Shown: positions 35,590 to 44,651, counted from the first letter of the stretch. The stretch is 64,000 nucleotides of DNA from NCEH01 sp002257205 (GCF_043195105.1 NZ_JBAFWO010000001.1), one strand, 5' to 3'. The notes: a model not told the origin generated them from the sequence alone. Numbers and translations: made by a program.

Positions 35590-35775
35590 CCTCTCCCCGG
35601 CGGGGAGAGGGGGCCTTTTGGCTTTTGGGGGCAGGTGAGGCGCCCACCCGCCGCCGCGTCACTCCCTCTCCCCCACGGGGAGAGGGGGCCTTTTGGCTTT
35701 TGGGGGCAGGTGAGGCGCCCATTCGCCGCCGCGTCACCCCCTCTCCCCCACGGGGAGAGGGCTGGGGTGAGGGGG
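35590..35775. repeat. 75-bp tandem repeat, about 2.3 copies
   Basis: CGGGGAGAGG recurs at 35601, 35676 and 35751 (75 bp apart). The intervening CCTTTTGGCTTTTGGGGGCA sequence is nearly identical in the first two. Each unit contains a hairpin (CCTCTCCCC and GGGGAGAGG). The block opens with CTCACCCCAACC and closes with an inverted form of it. It fills most of the 378-bp gap between lepA and the cobalamin-binding gene. Confidence 0.82.
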
Positions 35776-35796
35776 CGGCGCGCAAAACGCTCCCCC

Positions 35797-36609
35797 TCAG
35801 GCCCCGCGGCCCCGCTCGCTTTCAAAACCATCGAACAGCGCCAGCAAGGCATCCAGCCCATCGGTCAACGCCGCCGGGCCAGGTTGCAGGATGAGCGTCG
35901 ATTTGATCTCGTGCAGCCGCCCCGCGCGCACGGCGGGGAGCGCGTCGAAGCCGGGCCGGGCGGCGAAGCGGGCGGGATTGAACTTCTTGCCGCACCAGGA
36001 GCCGATCACCATGTCGGGCGCCCGCGCGATCACCTCTTCCGCGCTGACGAAGCGCTCGCGCGCGGCGCGGCCCGCGGCGCGATCGGCGAAAATGTCGATG
36101 CCGCCGGCGATCTCCACCAATTGCGACACCCAGCCGATGCCGCAAATCATCGGCTCGTCCCATTCCTCGAAATAGATCCTGGGCTTGTGCCGCCGGGCGG
36201 CGGCGCGGCTCCGCGCCGCCTCCAGCCGCGCGTCGAGCGAAGCGATCAGCGCGGCCCCTTTTTCCACCGCGCCGACCAGGGCGGCGAGGGTCGCGACCAT
36301 GGCGAAGATGCCGTCGATGGTGCGCTGGTTGAAGACATGCACCTCCAGCCCCGCGCGGGCGAGATCGGCGACGATGTCGGCCTGGAGATCGGAAAAGGCC
36401 AGCACCAGATCTGGTTGAAGCGCCAGGATCTTCGGCAGGTCCGCCGAGACGAAGGCGGAAACGCGGGGCTTTTCCTTGCGCACGCGGGGCGGGCGCACCG
36501 CATAGCCGGAGACGCCGGCGATGCGGTGATCCTCCCCCAGCAGATAGAGCGTCTCCACCGTCTCCTCCGTGAGGCAGACGATGCGGCGGGGAAAAGGATC
36601 GCGTCCCAT
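35797..36609 (-). CDS. Cobalamin-binding protein (BtuF-like)
   Basis: A 270-residue periplasmic-binding-protein fold of the class III type (BtuF/FhuD). It has PRRIVCLTEETVETLYLLGEDHRIAGVSGYAV at the start, then LPKILALQPDLVLAFSDLQADIVADL, and in the second lobe FEEWDEPMICGIGWVSQLVEIAGG. It shows no signal peptide, which is odd for a BtuF-like protein. It follows hemY by 10 bp on the same strand. A role in corrinoid or tetrapyrrole handling fits the neighbours but is inference. Confidence 0.82.
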   Translation of the reverse strand: MGRDPFPRRIVCLTEETVETLYLLGEDHRIAGVSGYAVRPPRVRKEKPRVSAFVSADLPKILALQPDLVLAFSDLQADIVADLARAGLEVHVFNQRTIDGIFAMVATLAALVGAVEKGAALIASLDARLEAARSRAAARRHKPRIYFEEWDEPMICGIGWVSQLVEIAGGIDIFADRAAGRAARERFVSAEEVIARAPDMVIGSWCGKKFNPARFAARPGFDALPAVRAGRLHEIKSTLILQPGPAALTDGLDALLALFDGFESERGRGA

Positions 36610-36619
36610 CCCCGCCCGG

Positions 36620-38248
36620 TCACACGCCGGTGGGGCGGGAGCGCGGAGCGAGGGCTTCCTCGTCGTCCAGCTCCGGGCCGGGATCGTCCGGCAGCGGCGG
36701 CAGGGCGGCAAGGGGCGGCGCCTTGGGCGTCTCCACCTTCGTCACCTCACCTTTTGTCATCTCGCCCTTCGTCATTTCGCCCTTGGCGTGCGCGGCCGGC
36801 GGGATACCGTTTGATGGCACGTGGGCGCCGTTCGCCGAGGGGGCGGGCGCGCCGCCATTGCCCTCGGCGGGCGGCAGGTCGCCGGTCGGCGCGGCCACGG
36901 GTTTCGGGGGAATGGCGGCGATGGCGGCGCGCACGCGCTCGGCCTCATGCTCCAGGATCGGGGTCGCGGTCACGCCCGGCGGCACGGCCCACACATAGGC
37001 GTCGAGCTTGCCAGTGACCGGCGACAGCGGCGCCCATTGCTCGGAGACCACGCCGTCGGCGATCCAGGCGGGATCGCGCGGCGCGCGCACTGCGCGGGCG
37101 GCCCATTCGCGCGCCTTGCCGATATCGCCGTGCTCGCTGGCTTCCAGCTCCGCCATCAGCAGGCAGATGCGCTGGGTCGGCTCGGCCGCCAGCGGCTGGA
37201 GCACGGCCCGCGCCTCGCCGAATTCCAGCGCGTCGATGCAGGCATGGGCGAGCGCGATGGCGCTCTCCGGATGGGCCGGCGCCTTGGCGGCGAGCAGGCG
37301 GATGCGCTTCAGCCGATCGAGGGCGGCATCGCCCGGCCGCAGATGGGCGGCAACTTCCGCCAGTTCGGGGTGCGGCGTCGTGGCATAAGCGGCCTCGACG
37401 ATCTTGAGCGCCTTCTTCAATTCGCCGGCCGAGCCGAGCAGGCGCCCGGCGACGGCGGCGGCGGGCACCAAGGTCGGGGCGAGGCGCACCGCTTCGAGCG
37501 CGCGTTCCTTCGCCACCGGCGGATCGGAGATTTCCACCGCCATGGCCTCGGCGGCGAGCAGGATCGCGCGGCGGCGGCGGTGCTGCACCTTGTCAATGCC
37601 CTTCGCCGCCATCTGCTTTTCCAGCACCGCGCGGGCGCCGGGATAATCGCCCTCGGCGCAGCGCGCCTCAATCACGGCATCCGCCGCCCAGGCGAGCGCC
37701 GGGGCCTGTTCGGCCGCCTGTTCCGCCAGCAGGCGCGCGGCGGAGAGATCGCCGGCGCGGCGCGCTTCCATATGCAGGCCGCGCAAGGCGAGCAGGCGCG
37801 TGTCGGGGGATTCCAGCATCAGGCGGAAGCTTGCCCGTGCGAGTTCCGGATCGCCTTCGAACTGGGCGGTCTGGGCCGCCAGCAGATGGGTCAGCGGCTC
37901 GTGCGGCAGCAGGCGGGCGGCGTCCTGGCTGGCTTTCTTCGCTTCCGCGCCATTGCCCGCGCCGATGGCAAGCAGGCCGCGCGACACGGCGGCCCAGCCC
38001 TTTTCCCGGCGCCGGCGGCGCGAGAAGCGGGCGAATAGGCGAGGCGAGGACAGCAGCAGCGAGAGCAGCCGCCACACGATCAGCAGAACGCCGCTGAACA
38101 GCGCGAGGGCGGCGAGCGCCACGGGCACGCTGGTCTCCAGCCGCCAGCCTTGCCAGACCATGAGGATCTCGCCCGGCCGGTCGGCGAGCCAGGAAGCACC
38201 GAACGCGACGGCGGCGAGCAGAACGAGGAGGATGACGAGACGGATCAC
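36620..38248 (-). CDS. hemY: HemY-like haem-biosynthesis-associated membrane protein
   Basis: A 542-aa protein of the HemY_N family (not protoporphyrinogen oxidase). Two N-terminal membrane segments (MIRLVILLVLLAAVAFGASWL and PVALAALALFSGVLLIVWRL) are followed by a TPR-rich cytoplasmic or periplasmic part (about 90-400) and a Pro/Ala/Lys-rich tail containing KGEMTKGEMTKGEV. The GTG start at 38248 overlaps the stop of the mitofilin-like gene (GTGA). The hemCD gene order is the usual context. Its exact function is not established. Confidence 0.88.
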   Translation of the reverse strand: MIRLVILLVLLAAVAFGASWLADRPGEILMVWQGWRLETSVPVALAALALFSGVLLIVWRLLSLLLSSPRLFARFSRRRRREKGWAAVSRGLLAIGAGNGAEAKKASQDAARLLPHEPLTHLLAAQTAQFEGDPELARASFRLMLESPDTRLLALRGLHMEARRAGDLSAARLLAEQAAEQAPALAWAADAVIEARCAEGDYPGARAVLEKQMAAKGIDKVQHRRRRAILLAAEAMAVEISDPPVAKERALEAVRLAPTLVPAAAVAGRLLGSAGELKKALKIVEAAYATTPHPELAEVAAHLRPGDAALDRLKRIRLLAAKAPAHPESAIALAHACIDALEFGEARAVLQPLAAEPTQRICLLMAELEASEHGDIGKAREWAARAVRAPRDPAWIADGVVSEQWAPLSPVTGKLDAYVWAVPPGVTATPILEHEAERVRAAIAAIPPKPVAAPTGDLPPAEGNGGAPAPSANGAHVPSNGIPPAAHAKGEMTKGEMTKGEVTKVETPKAPPLAALPPLPDDPGPELDDEEALAPRSRPTGV

Positions 38249-39627
38249 GGCACTTTCCCGGAAATGGCGGCGAGGGCCTGGAGATAAAGCGCATCGACCG
38301 CATTGGCTGCGTTCCGGCGCTGCTGGATCTCGGCGATCAGGGACGTGAGCTTGGCCTTCGTTCCCTGCGGCAGTGCATCGAGCCGTGCGAGCGCGGCGTC
38401 GAAATCGCCGGCGCGCAAAGCGGCGAGCGCCTGGTCGAGCGTCGCCTGGACTTCAGGCGTGGGCGCGGTGTCGGCGGGGCGCACCTTGACCAGGCTTTCG
38501 GCGCTGGACAGAAGGCGATTCACCACGCTTCCGGCCGTGGAGGTTGCTTCGGCGGGGGCGGATCCCGATCCCGCCTCGGCCGCGGCCTGCTGCAACCGGC
38601 TCGCGAGCTTGGCGGGCGGAGAAAAGCCGACGTCCGCGACCGCCGCGAAAGGATCGAGCGTGCCCGCCGTGGCGCCGAGCACGGCGCGGGCGGCATCCAG
38701 CTCGGCCGCGAACGGGCGGCCGGAAACGATGGCATCGTTTAGCACCGCCAGCACCGCGATGGCGGCGGCGGCGCGGCTTGCGGCGGCGGATGTGGCTGCG
38801 GACTGGTCGAGGCGCGTGCCGAGGGCGGTCACCTGCTGGCTGGCGCCGGCGGCGGCGCTCGCCGCGTCCTTGACCGCGCCCTGAAGGTTCTGCTGCCCCT
38901 GGCGCAAGGTGGCGATATCACCCTGGGCCTGGGCGAACGCGGCGCGCGCCTGCTCCGGCGTCGGCTGCTGGGCTGCGGCGGCCTCGATCTTGTCGACCCG
39001 CTGGGTCAGCGCCGCGACCGCGCGCGGATCGGCGGCGCCGCGCGCCTCCAGTGTCGCGATGCGGGCAGCCAGGGGTTGAATATCGTCGCTCACGCTGAGC
39101 GTGCCGAGGCGCGAGGACAGGCCATAGACCACCAGGGCCGCGACCACGCCGCCACCGACCATGCCGAGCAGCAGCGCAAGCCAGGGCGAGGCGCCGCGCG
39201 ATGCCGGGGCGGGCGGGGGGATGAGCATGGGCTGGGCGGTGTCGAAGGCGGCCGCGTCGGCGGCCTTCGATGCTTCCGCGTCTGGAGTATCCGCGTTCGG
39301 GGTATCCGTGCGCGCGTCTTCGCCGGGCTCGGGCGGTGCGGGGGGCAGGGGATCGTCCATGGCGCCGTCGGGCGCGGCACGGGGCGCGGCCTCGATGGCG
39401 GATTCGACTGGGGCTGATCCGCTCGCCGCGGGCCTGCTTGCCGGAGACGTCACGGGCGCGTCGACCTGTGGGGCGAGCGGGGTCTCGTGCGCGGCGGCAG
39501 CAGGGTCCGGGCTGTCCGCCGTCTTCGGCGCGGCGCCAGCTTCGGCTGCGCCGGTCGAGGGAGAGGGGGTGGCCGGGTCCGCCTTCGGACGGGCCGGATC
39601 CTCGCGGGTCGGATCGTCGTGCGCCAT
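38245..39627 (-). CDS. Mitofilin/HemX-like inner-membrane protein
   Basis: A 460-residue protein. It has an acidic Pro/Ala-rich cytoplasmic head of about 140 residues, one membrane span (WLALLLGMVGGGVVAALVVYGL), a long Ala/Gln-rich coiled coil (about 175-300) and a C-terminal domain (FDAALARLDALPQGTKAKL). It matches the alphaproteobacterial mitofilin homologue that lies between hemD and hemY; mitochondrial mitofilin shapes cristae, and here it may shape or organise membranes. GAGGAGG precedes its ATG. It overlaps hemY by 4 bp. Confidence 0.85.
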   Translation of the reverse strand: MAHDDPTREDPARPKADPATPSPSTGAAEAGAAPKTADSPDPAAAAHETPLAPQVDAPVTSPASRPAASGSAPVESAIEAAPRAAPDGAMDDPLPPAPPEPGEDARTDTPNADTPDAEASKAADAAAFDTAQPMLIPPPAPASRGASPWLALLLGMVGGGVVAALVVYGLSSRLGTLSVSDDIQPLAARIATLEARGAADPRAVAALTQRVDKIEAAAAQQPTPEQARAAFAQAQGDIATLRQGQQNLQGAVKDAASAAAGASQQVTALGTRLDQSAATSAAASRAAAAIAVLAVLNDAIVSGRPFAAELDAARAVLGATAGTLDPFAAVADVGFSPPAKLASRLQQAAAEAGSGSAPAEATSTAGSVVNRLLSSAESLVKVRPADTAPTPEVQATLDQALAALRAGDFDAALARLDALPQGTKAKLTSLIAEIQQRRNAANAVDALYLQALAAISGKVP

Positions 39628-39705
39628 GGGCCTCCTCGTATTTTTGGTTCCCGGCGGGCCGGTGACAAAGGTTCGACCGCGATCGGCCGGCAGCTTGCCT
39701 CTGCC

Positions 39706-40425
39706 TTACAGCAAAGTCAGCAGCGCGTCCTCTTCGGCCGTCTCGGCGATCTCGACCGTGCAGCCGGCGGCGGCCAGCGGCGCGGCGATGGCCGACGACA
39801 AGCACAAGTGCCTTAAAGCCCGTAAGAGTTCCTTAACGCCGTCCGCAGCGACGCAATGAAGCAGGGTTTGCGCGCTGCGTGTCGAATAATGCAAAGCGGT
39901 GTCGATCCGGCCCTCGATCAGCGCGTCGCGCGTTGCATCCGCAAGCTTTTGCGCCGGCGCCATGGCATAGAGCACGCACAGGGCGACCGCGATCTGGCGC
40001 CGGCCGAGCATGGCGGCAAGGTCGCCCGCGCGATCGGCGCCGGCGGCATGGAGAATGCGGGCGCCGGGCGCGAGGCGGGCCGAAAGGAGGGCGGCGAGCG
40101 CCTCGATGTTCCCGTCCGCCTCGATCACATGGGCAAAGCCCGCCAAGCGCGCCTGCGCGCCGGTGCGCCCGCCCACGGTGAACACCGGCAGGCTTCGCAG
40201 CGCGCTCGCCTGCGGCCGCGCGGCGAGCGCGCGCACCCCGTGCGCACTGGTGAAGGCGAGGGCGGAGAACGGGCCGCGTGGCAGCGGCGCGCCGGTTTCC
40301 TTGAAGCGCAGCATGGGGTCGCTCACCACACTGTGTCCGAGCGCCTCCAGCCGCGCCCGCGTGCGTGCCGCGCCGGGTTCCGGGCGGGTCAGCAGGATGC
40401 GCTGGGATCGGGCGGCAAGGGGCAT
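39706..40425 (-). CDS. hemD: Uroporphyrinogen-III synthase
   Basis: A 239-residue enzyme that closes and inverts ring D of hydroxymethylbilane. The family is weakly conserved; recognisable are ILLTRPEPGAARTRARLEALGHSVV at the N-terminus, ALAFTSAHGVRALAA (the typical TSANGV region), FTVGGRTGAQARLAGF and a late DTALHYSTRSAQTLLH. It lies between hemC and the mitofilin-like gene. No clear ribosome-binding site precedes ATG 40425; instead, a 15-bp minisatellite begins 12 bp upstream. Confidence 0.9.
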   Translation of the reverse strand: MPLAARSQRILLTRPEPGAARTRARLEALGHSVVSDPMLRFKETGAPLPRGPFSALAFTSAHGVRALAARPQASALRSLPVFTVGGRTGAQARLAGFAHVIEADGNIEALAALLSARLAPGARILHAAGADRAGDLAAMLGRRQIAVALCVLYAMAPAQKLADATRDALIEGRIDTALHYSTRSAQTLLHCVAADGVKELLRALRHLCLSSAIAAPLAAAGCTVEIAETAEEDALLTLL

Positions 40426-40437
40426 GGTGGCGAGGAT

Positions 40438-40497
40438 TCTGGGGCTGAGGAGTCTGGGGCTGGGGAGTCTGGGGCTGAGAAATCTGGGGGTGAGGAA
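40438..40497. repeat. 15-bp minisatellite before hemD
   Basis: Four consecutive 15-bp units starting at 40438, 40453, 40468 and 40483, of the form TCTGGGGCTGAGGAG with 1-3 changes each, with a decayed continuation after 40498. They occupy the immediate 5' leader of hemD. Confidence 0.85.
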
Positions 40498-40509
40498 TCG
40501 GGGGCGGGA

Positions 40510-40808
40510 AATCGGGCGAGAGCGGGTTTCAGGTGAACGATAGCGGGAGCAAGGGTAAAGGGTCCATGCGGGATATCGCTTCCCGTCGCGGTCATTCTCT
40601 GCGCGGGGCGGCGCGTGTGCCTTGCACGATGGCTCCGGCCATGGCCATCACGCGCAAATTTGGCCATCACGCGCAAAGGACCCGCGCGCAAAGGACCCGC
40701 GTCTAAATAACTGGCGCAAGCGGCAGGGGATGGCGCCGCGTCCTGACAAAAGCGCCACGCGCCCGCCGAAGCCGCGCGGCGAATCCCCCGGCGTGCCCCG
40801 GCATAAAG
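40510..40808. other. hemC-hemD spacer with short direct repeats
   Basis: About 300 bp without a supported gene. It contains GGCCATCACGCGCAAA twice (about 40637 and 40661) and CAAAGGACCCGCG twice just after. It may hold a separate promoter for hemD, but I cannot identify one. Confidence 0.5.
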
Positions 40809-41774
40809 CTACAGCCCGAGCGCCCGCGCCGGCGCGCTGGTGCGCAAGCCCGCGCCCAGATCGGCGCCCAGCCGCGCGGCGTCGGCGATGGGGGCGCTGG
40901 CGTCGGCCTCGGCGGCGTCGCTTCCGTCCGGGGAGAGCACCAGGCCGCGCAGGCGCACTCGCGCTCCGTCCAGGGTCGCGAGCGCCGCGATGGGCGTGCG
41001 GCAGGAGCCGTCCAGCGCGGCGAGGAAGGCGCGCTCGGCGGCGAGCGCGATGCCGGTGGCGCGGCATGTGATAGCGGCGATGGCGGCGTTGGTGGCCTCG
41101 TCCGCGATCCGGCACTCGATGGCGACCGCGCCCTGGCCCACGGCGGGCAGGAAATCATCGGTGCCGAGAATCACGCTCGCCTCATGGGCGAGCCCGAGCC
41201 GGGTGAGGCCGGCGAGCGCCAGCAAGGTGCCGTCGAACGTGCCGGACCGCACCTTGGAGAGGCGCGTCTGCACATTGCCGCGCAGCAATTGCACCTGGAG
41301 GTCGGGCCGCTTGCGCCGCAATTGCGCCTCGCGCCGCAGCGAGGCGGTGCCGATGACGGCGCCGGGCTTGAGGTCGGAGAGGCTCGCCCCCTCGCGCAGA
41401 ATCAACGCGTCGCGCACGTCGGCGCGGGGAAGATAGCCAGCTAAATGCAAGCCGTCGGGCAGAAAGGTCGCCACATCCTTGGCCGAATGGACGGCGAGAT
41501 CGATGCGCCCGTCCAGCAGCGCTTCCTCGATCTCCTTGGTGAACAGCCCCTTGCCGCCGGCTTCGGAGAGCGCGCGATCCTGGATCGCATCTCCAGAGGT
41601 GCGGATGATCTCGATGGCGATGCTCTCCGCCGGGCGGGCCAGGGCCGCGGCCAAGGCGTCGCGCACGGCATGGGCCTGCCACAGCGCCAGCGCGCTGCCC
41701 CGGGTGCCGATGGCGAGGCGGGGCGCAGGAGCGGGGGAGGAAGGCACGTTGGAAGACAACTCGGAGGAGGACAT
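40809..41774 (-). CDS. hemC: Hydroxymethylbilane synthase (porphobilinogen deaminase)
   Basis: An enzyme that joins four porphobilinogens into hydroxymethylbilane. Signatures are RLAIGTRGSALALWQA at the N-terminus, TKEIEEALLDGRIDLAVHSAKD, GTASLRREAQL, RGNVQTRLSKV, VGQGAVAIECR and the cofactor cysteine in LDGSCRTPIAA, which carries the dipyrromethane. ATG 41774 (321 aa) fits family length; ATG 41801 is also possible. It is divergent from tsaD, with a 124-bp shared promoter region. Confidence 0.95.
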   Translation of the reverse strand: MSSSELSSNVPSSPAPAPRLAIGTRGSALALWQAHAVRDALAAALARPAESIAIEIIRTSGDAIQDRALSEAGGKGLFTKEIEEALLDGRIDLAVHSAKDVATFLPDGLHLAGYLPRADVRDALILREGASLSDLKPGAVIGTASLRREAQLRRKRPDLQVQLLRGNVQTRLSKVRSGTFDGTLLALAGLTRLGLAHEASVILGTDDFLPAVGQGAVAIECRIADEATNAAIAAITCRATGIALAAERAFLAALDGSCRTPIAALATLDGARVRLRGLVLSPDGSDAAEADASAPIADAARLGADLGAGLRTSAPARALGL

Positions 41775-41898
41775 GGGGGAGGGGTTCGTCTCTTGTGTCA
41801 TTGGCGCGTACAATGATAGCCGGAATCGCAATGGCATAGAGCGGCGTGGCGGCGCAGGCCGCAGGGCCCCCGGCGCAGGGGCCGGTCTGGAGGATAAA

Positions 41899-42960
41899 GT
41901 GGCGGATCTGCTGGTGCTCGGCATCGAGACCACATGCGACGAAACCTCGGCGGCGGTGGTGGCGCGCTCGCCTTCCGGGGCCGGGCATGTGCTCGCGAAC
42001 GTGATCCGCACCCAGGTGGAGGAGCATTCCCCCTATGGCGGCGTGGTGCCGGAGATCGCCGCACGCGCCCATGTGGAAGTGCTCGACGTCGTCATCGCCG
42101 AGGCCATGCGCACCGCCGGGCTGAATTATGCGAACCTCGCCGCCGTGGCCGCCGCCGCAGGTCCGGGACTGATCGGCGGGGTGATCGTCGGGCTCACAAC
42201 CGCCAAGGCCATCGCTTTGTCCATCCGCCGTCCGCTGGTGGCGGTGAACCATCTGGAGGCGCATGCGCTCACCGCGCGCCTGACCGACGGTGTCGCCTTT
42301 CCCTATCTGCTGCTGCTGGTGTCCGGCGGGCACACCCAATTGCTGGCGGTGGAGGATATCGGCCGCTATCGCCGGCTCGGCACCACGCTGGACGATGCCG
42401 TGGGCGAGGCCTTCGACAAGGTGGCGAAGATGCTGAGCCTGCCCTATCCCGGCGGGCCGCAGGTGGAGCAGATGGCGCTGCTCGGCGATGCCCATCGCTT
42501 CGCCTTTCCCCGTCCCATGCTGGGGCGGCGCGAGCCGGACTTCTCCCTGTCGGGCCTGAAGACCGCCGTGCGGCTGGAGGCGGATCGGCTCGCGCCGCTG
42601 TCGGACCAGGACGTGTACGACCTGTGCGCCTCGTTCCAGGCGGCGGTGGTGGATCTAATCGCCGATCGGGTGCGCGCCGGCGCGCGGGCCTTCCGCGATC
42701 TCGTCGGCTGCGGGCCGACCGCCTTGGTGGTCGCGGGCGGGGTGGGCGCCAATGCCGCGATCCGCGAGGCCCTCCAGCGCACGGCGGTGGATCTCGGCAC
42801 GCGCATGGCGGTGCCGCCGCCGGAATTGTGCACCGACAACGGCGCCATGATCGCCTGGGCGGGGGCGGAGCGGCTCTCGCGCGGGCTCACCGATCCCCTG
42901 AGCATCAGCCCGCGCGCCCGCTGGCCGCTCGATCCTGCGTCCACCGGCGCCAAGGCCTGA
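41899..42960 (+). CDS. tsaD: tRNA N6-adenosine threonylcarbamoyltransferase
   Basis: A 353-aa ASKHA-fold enzyme that moves threonylcarbamoyl from TC-AMP to A37 of ANN-decoding tRNAs, together with TsaB and TsaE. It has GIETTCDETSAAVV (phosphate loop), PGLIGGVIVGLTTAKA, the metal-binding NHLEAHAL, LVSGGHTQLL and AGGVGANAAIREAL, ending LCTDNGAMIAWAG. GTG 41899 is the start: GGAGG lies 5 nt upstream, and homologues begin here. The TC-AMP synthase is at 6.8-7.8 kb. Its divergent position from hemC is common in alphaproteobacteria. Confidence 0.97.
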   Translation: MADLLVLGIETTCDETSAAVVARSPSGAGHVLANVIRTQVEEHSPYGGVVPEIAARAHVEVLDVVIAEAMRTAGLNYANLAAVAAAAGPGLIGGVIVGLTTAKAIALSIRRPLVAVNHLEAHALTARLTDGVAFPYLLLLVSGGHTQLLAVEDIGRYRRLGTTLDDAVGEAFDKVAKMLSLPYPGGPQVEQMALLGDAHRFAFPRPMLGRREPDFSLSGLKTAVRLEADRLAPLSDQDVYDLCASFQAAVVDLIADRVRAGARAFRDLVGCGPTALVVAGGVGANAAIREALQRTAVDLGTRMAVPPPELCTDNGAMIAWAGAERLSRGLTDPLSISPRARWPLDPASTGAKA

Positions 42961-42978
42961 GAGAAAGGCCGGAGAGAC

Positions 42979-43980
42979 ATGGCGCAGGCCGCATTGGATT
43001 TTTCCCGCATCGGCGTGGTCGGCGCGGGGGCCTGGGGCACGGCGCTCGCCAATGTGGCGGCGCGCGCCGGGCGGAGCGTGACGCTCTACGCGCGCAATGA
43101 AGAACAGGCGGCGGACATGGAGGCGCGGCGCGAGAATGTGCGCGGCCTGCCAGGTATTCCCCTGGAGCCGGGCGTGCGCGTGACCGCGCGGCGCGTGGAT
43201 CTTGCCGCCTGCGATGCGCTGCTTCTGGTGGTGCCGGCGCAGGCGTTGCGGGCGGTGCTGGCGGAGCTCGGCCCGTCCATCGCGCCGGGAACGCCGCTCG
43301 TCTCCTGCGCCAAGGGCATCGAGCGCGGCACCGGCGCCTTCATGAGCGAGGTGATCACCACCACCTTGCCGCATGGCCGCGCGGCGGTGCTCTCCGGCCC
43401 GAGCTTCGCCCATGACGTGGCCGCCGGCCTGCCCACCGCCGTGACGCTGGCCGCCGCCGATGTGGGGTTGGCGCAGACGCTGGCGGATGCGCTGGGCGGT
43501 CCCACCTTCCGCCTTTATCATTCCACCGATGTTCGGGGCGTGGAGATCGGCGGGGCGGCCAAGAATGTGCTCGCCATCGCCGCCGGCATCGTCGCCGGGC
43601 GGCGGCTCGGCGCGAGCGCGGGCGCGGCGCTCACCGCGCGGGGGTTCGCCGAATTGCTGCGCTTCGGCCGTGCGTTCGGCGCGCAGGCGGAGACGCTGAC
43701 CGGGCTCGCGGGCCTCGGCGACCTCATTCTCACCGCCTCCGGCCCGCAATCGCGCAATTTCGCCCTCGGCCTGGCGCTGGGCGAGGGGCGGGCGGGCGAA
43801 GGCAAGCTGGCGGAAGGCGCCTATACCGCCAGCGTGCTGGTGGAGATGGCGCGCGCGCAAGGCGTGGACATGCCCATCTGCGCGGCGGTCGATGCGGTGC
43901 TGGCGGGCCGGCTCACCATCGCCGGGGCGATCGATGCGCTGATGGCGCGCCCGCAACGCTCGGAGACCGGTCGGGGATAG
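42979..43980 (+). CDS. gpsA: Glycerol-3-phosphate dehydrogenase [NAD(P)+]
   Basis: A 333-residue soluble enzyme making sn-glycerol 3-phosphate from DHAP for phospholipid synthesis. The Rossmann motif is VVGAGAWGTALANVAARAG (residues 14-32). CAKGIERGTGAFMSE, LSGPSFAHDVAAGLPTAVT and the catalytic-lysine motif IGGAAKNVLAIAAGI follow, then GLAGLGDLILT. It starts 18 bp after tsaD with GGAGAG before the ATG, so it is probably in the same operon. Confidence 0.97.
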   Translation: MAQAALDFSRIGVVGAGAWGTALANVAARAGRSVTLYARNEEQAADMEARRENVRGLPGIPLEPGVRVTARRVDLAACDALLLVVPAQALRAVLAELGPSIAPGTPLVSCAKGIERGTGAFMSEVITTTLPHGRAAVLSGPSFAHDVAAGLPTAVTLAAADVGLAQTLADALGGPTFRLYHSTDVRGVEIGGAAKNVLAIAAGIVAGRRLGASAGAALTARGFAELLRFGRAFGAQAETLTGLAGLGDLILTASGPQSRNFALGLALGEGRAGEGKLAEGAYTASVLVEMARAQGVDMPICAAVDAVLAGRLTIAGAIDALMARPQRSETGRG

Positions 43981-44080
43981 GCTGGAATCGGCTTCAGGGG
44001 ACAATCCTCATGCGTGGGCTGGTCCCGCGCATCCACGCGGCCCCGCCGTTCAACGCCCGCGCGATCGGCGCGCCGTGGAG

Positions 44081-44099
44081 GGCCGGGACACGCCCGGCC
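44081..44099. repeat. Dispersed GGGAC-GCCC palindromic unit
   Basis: GGCCGGG and CCCGGCC pair around ACACG, followed by ATGACGAAG. It is the third locus of the repeat family seen near 25.7 and 32.3 kb. It lies in the convergent gap after gpsA. Confidence 0.65.
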
Positions 44100-44174
44100 A
44101 TGACGAAGTGAAAGACGGGGAAACGGGCGTGCACCTGCTTTCAGGTGCGCCCGCTCCGCCGGAGGCCGCTGGGA

Positions 44175-44474
44175 TCAGAAGCCCTTCACCACCGTGTGGC
44201 GATGTTCCATCTGCGGGGCGGCCGCGAAATAGGGGCTCACCAGCGCGCGCCATTCCTTGAAGGCGGGCGATTCGCGGAAATGGACCATATGGTCGTCCAC
44301 GCTGTCCCATTCCGCCACCAGGGTATAATGGGTCGGCGTCTCGACCGAGCGGTCGAGCCGCATGGCGCGGCAGCCGCGGGCGTTCTGGAACAGCGGCACG
44401 GCCTTGGTCACGCCGGCTTCGAAATCGGCTTCCTGGCCGGGCGTCACGGCGATGAGAACGGATTCGTAAACCAT
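44175..44474 (-). CDS. Antibiotic-biosynthesis-monooxygenase (ABM) domain protein
   Basis: A 99-residue ferredoxin-like dimeric barrel protein: YESVLIAVTPGQEADFEAGVTKAVPLF, then THYTLVAEWDSVDDHMVHFRESPAFKEWRALV. ABM proteins include cofactor-free monooxygenases and haem-degrading enzymes; the ligand here is unknown. GGGAGG precedes ATG 44474. Confidence 0.85.
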   Translation of the reverse strand: MVYESVLIAVTPGQEADFEAGVTKAVPLFQNARGCRAMRLDRSVETPTHYTLVAEWDSVDDHMVHFRESPAFKEWRALVSPYFAAAPQMEHRHTVVKGF

Positions 44475-44651
44475 ATTTTCCTCCCAAAAGGGAGGCGACG
44501 GTATCAGGCGGCAAGACGCGCACAACTGTCCGGCGTGGAAAAAATGCCTTCGGCCACACGCGGCGCGGGCGCGGCCTTCGGCCGGCTTGCCAATCGCCCC
44601 GCCCGCTCGCTAGAGCAGACGCTTGCGCATTCAGGCGTCTGGAGTTTCGCG

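Noticed and set aside
35590..35775. Possible CRISPR array
   Set aside because: The repeats are 75-bp units with no separate variable spacers, only about 2.3 copies, and no cas genes nearby.
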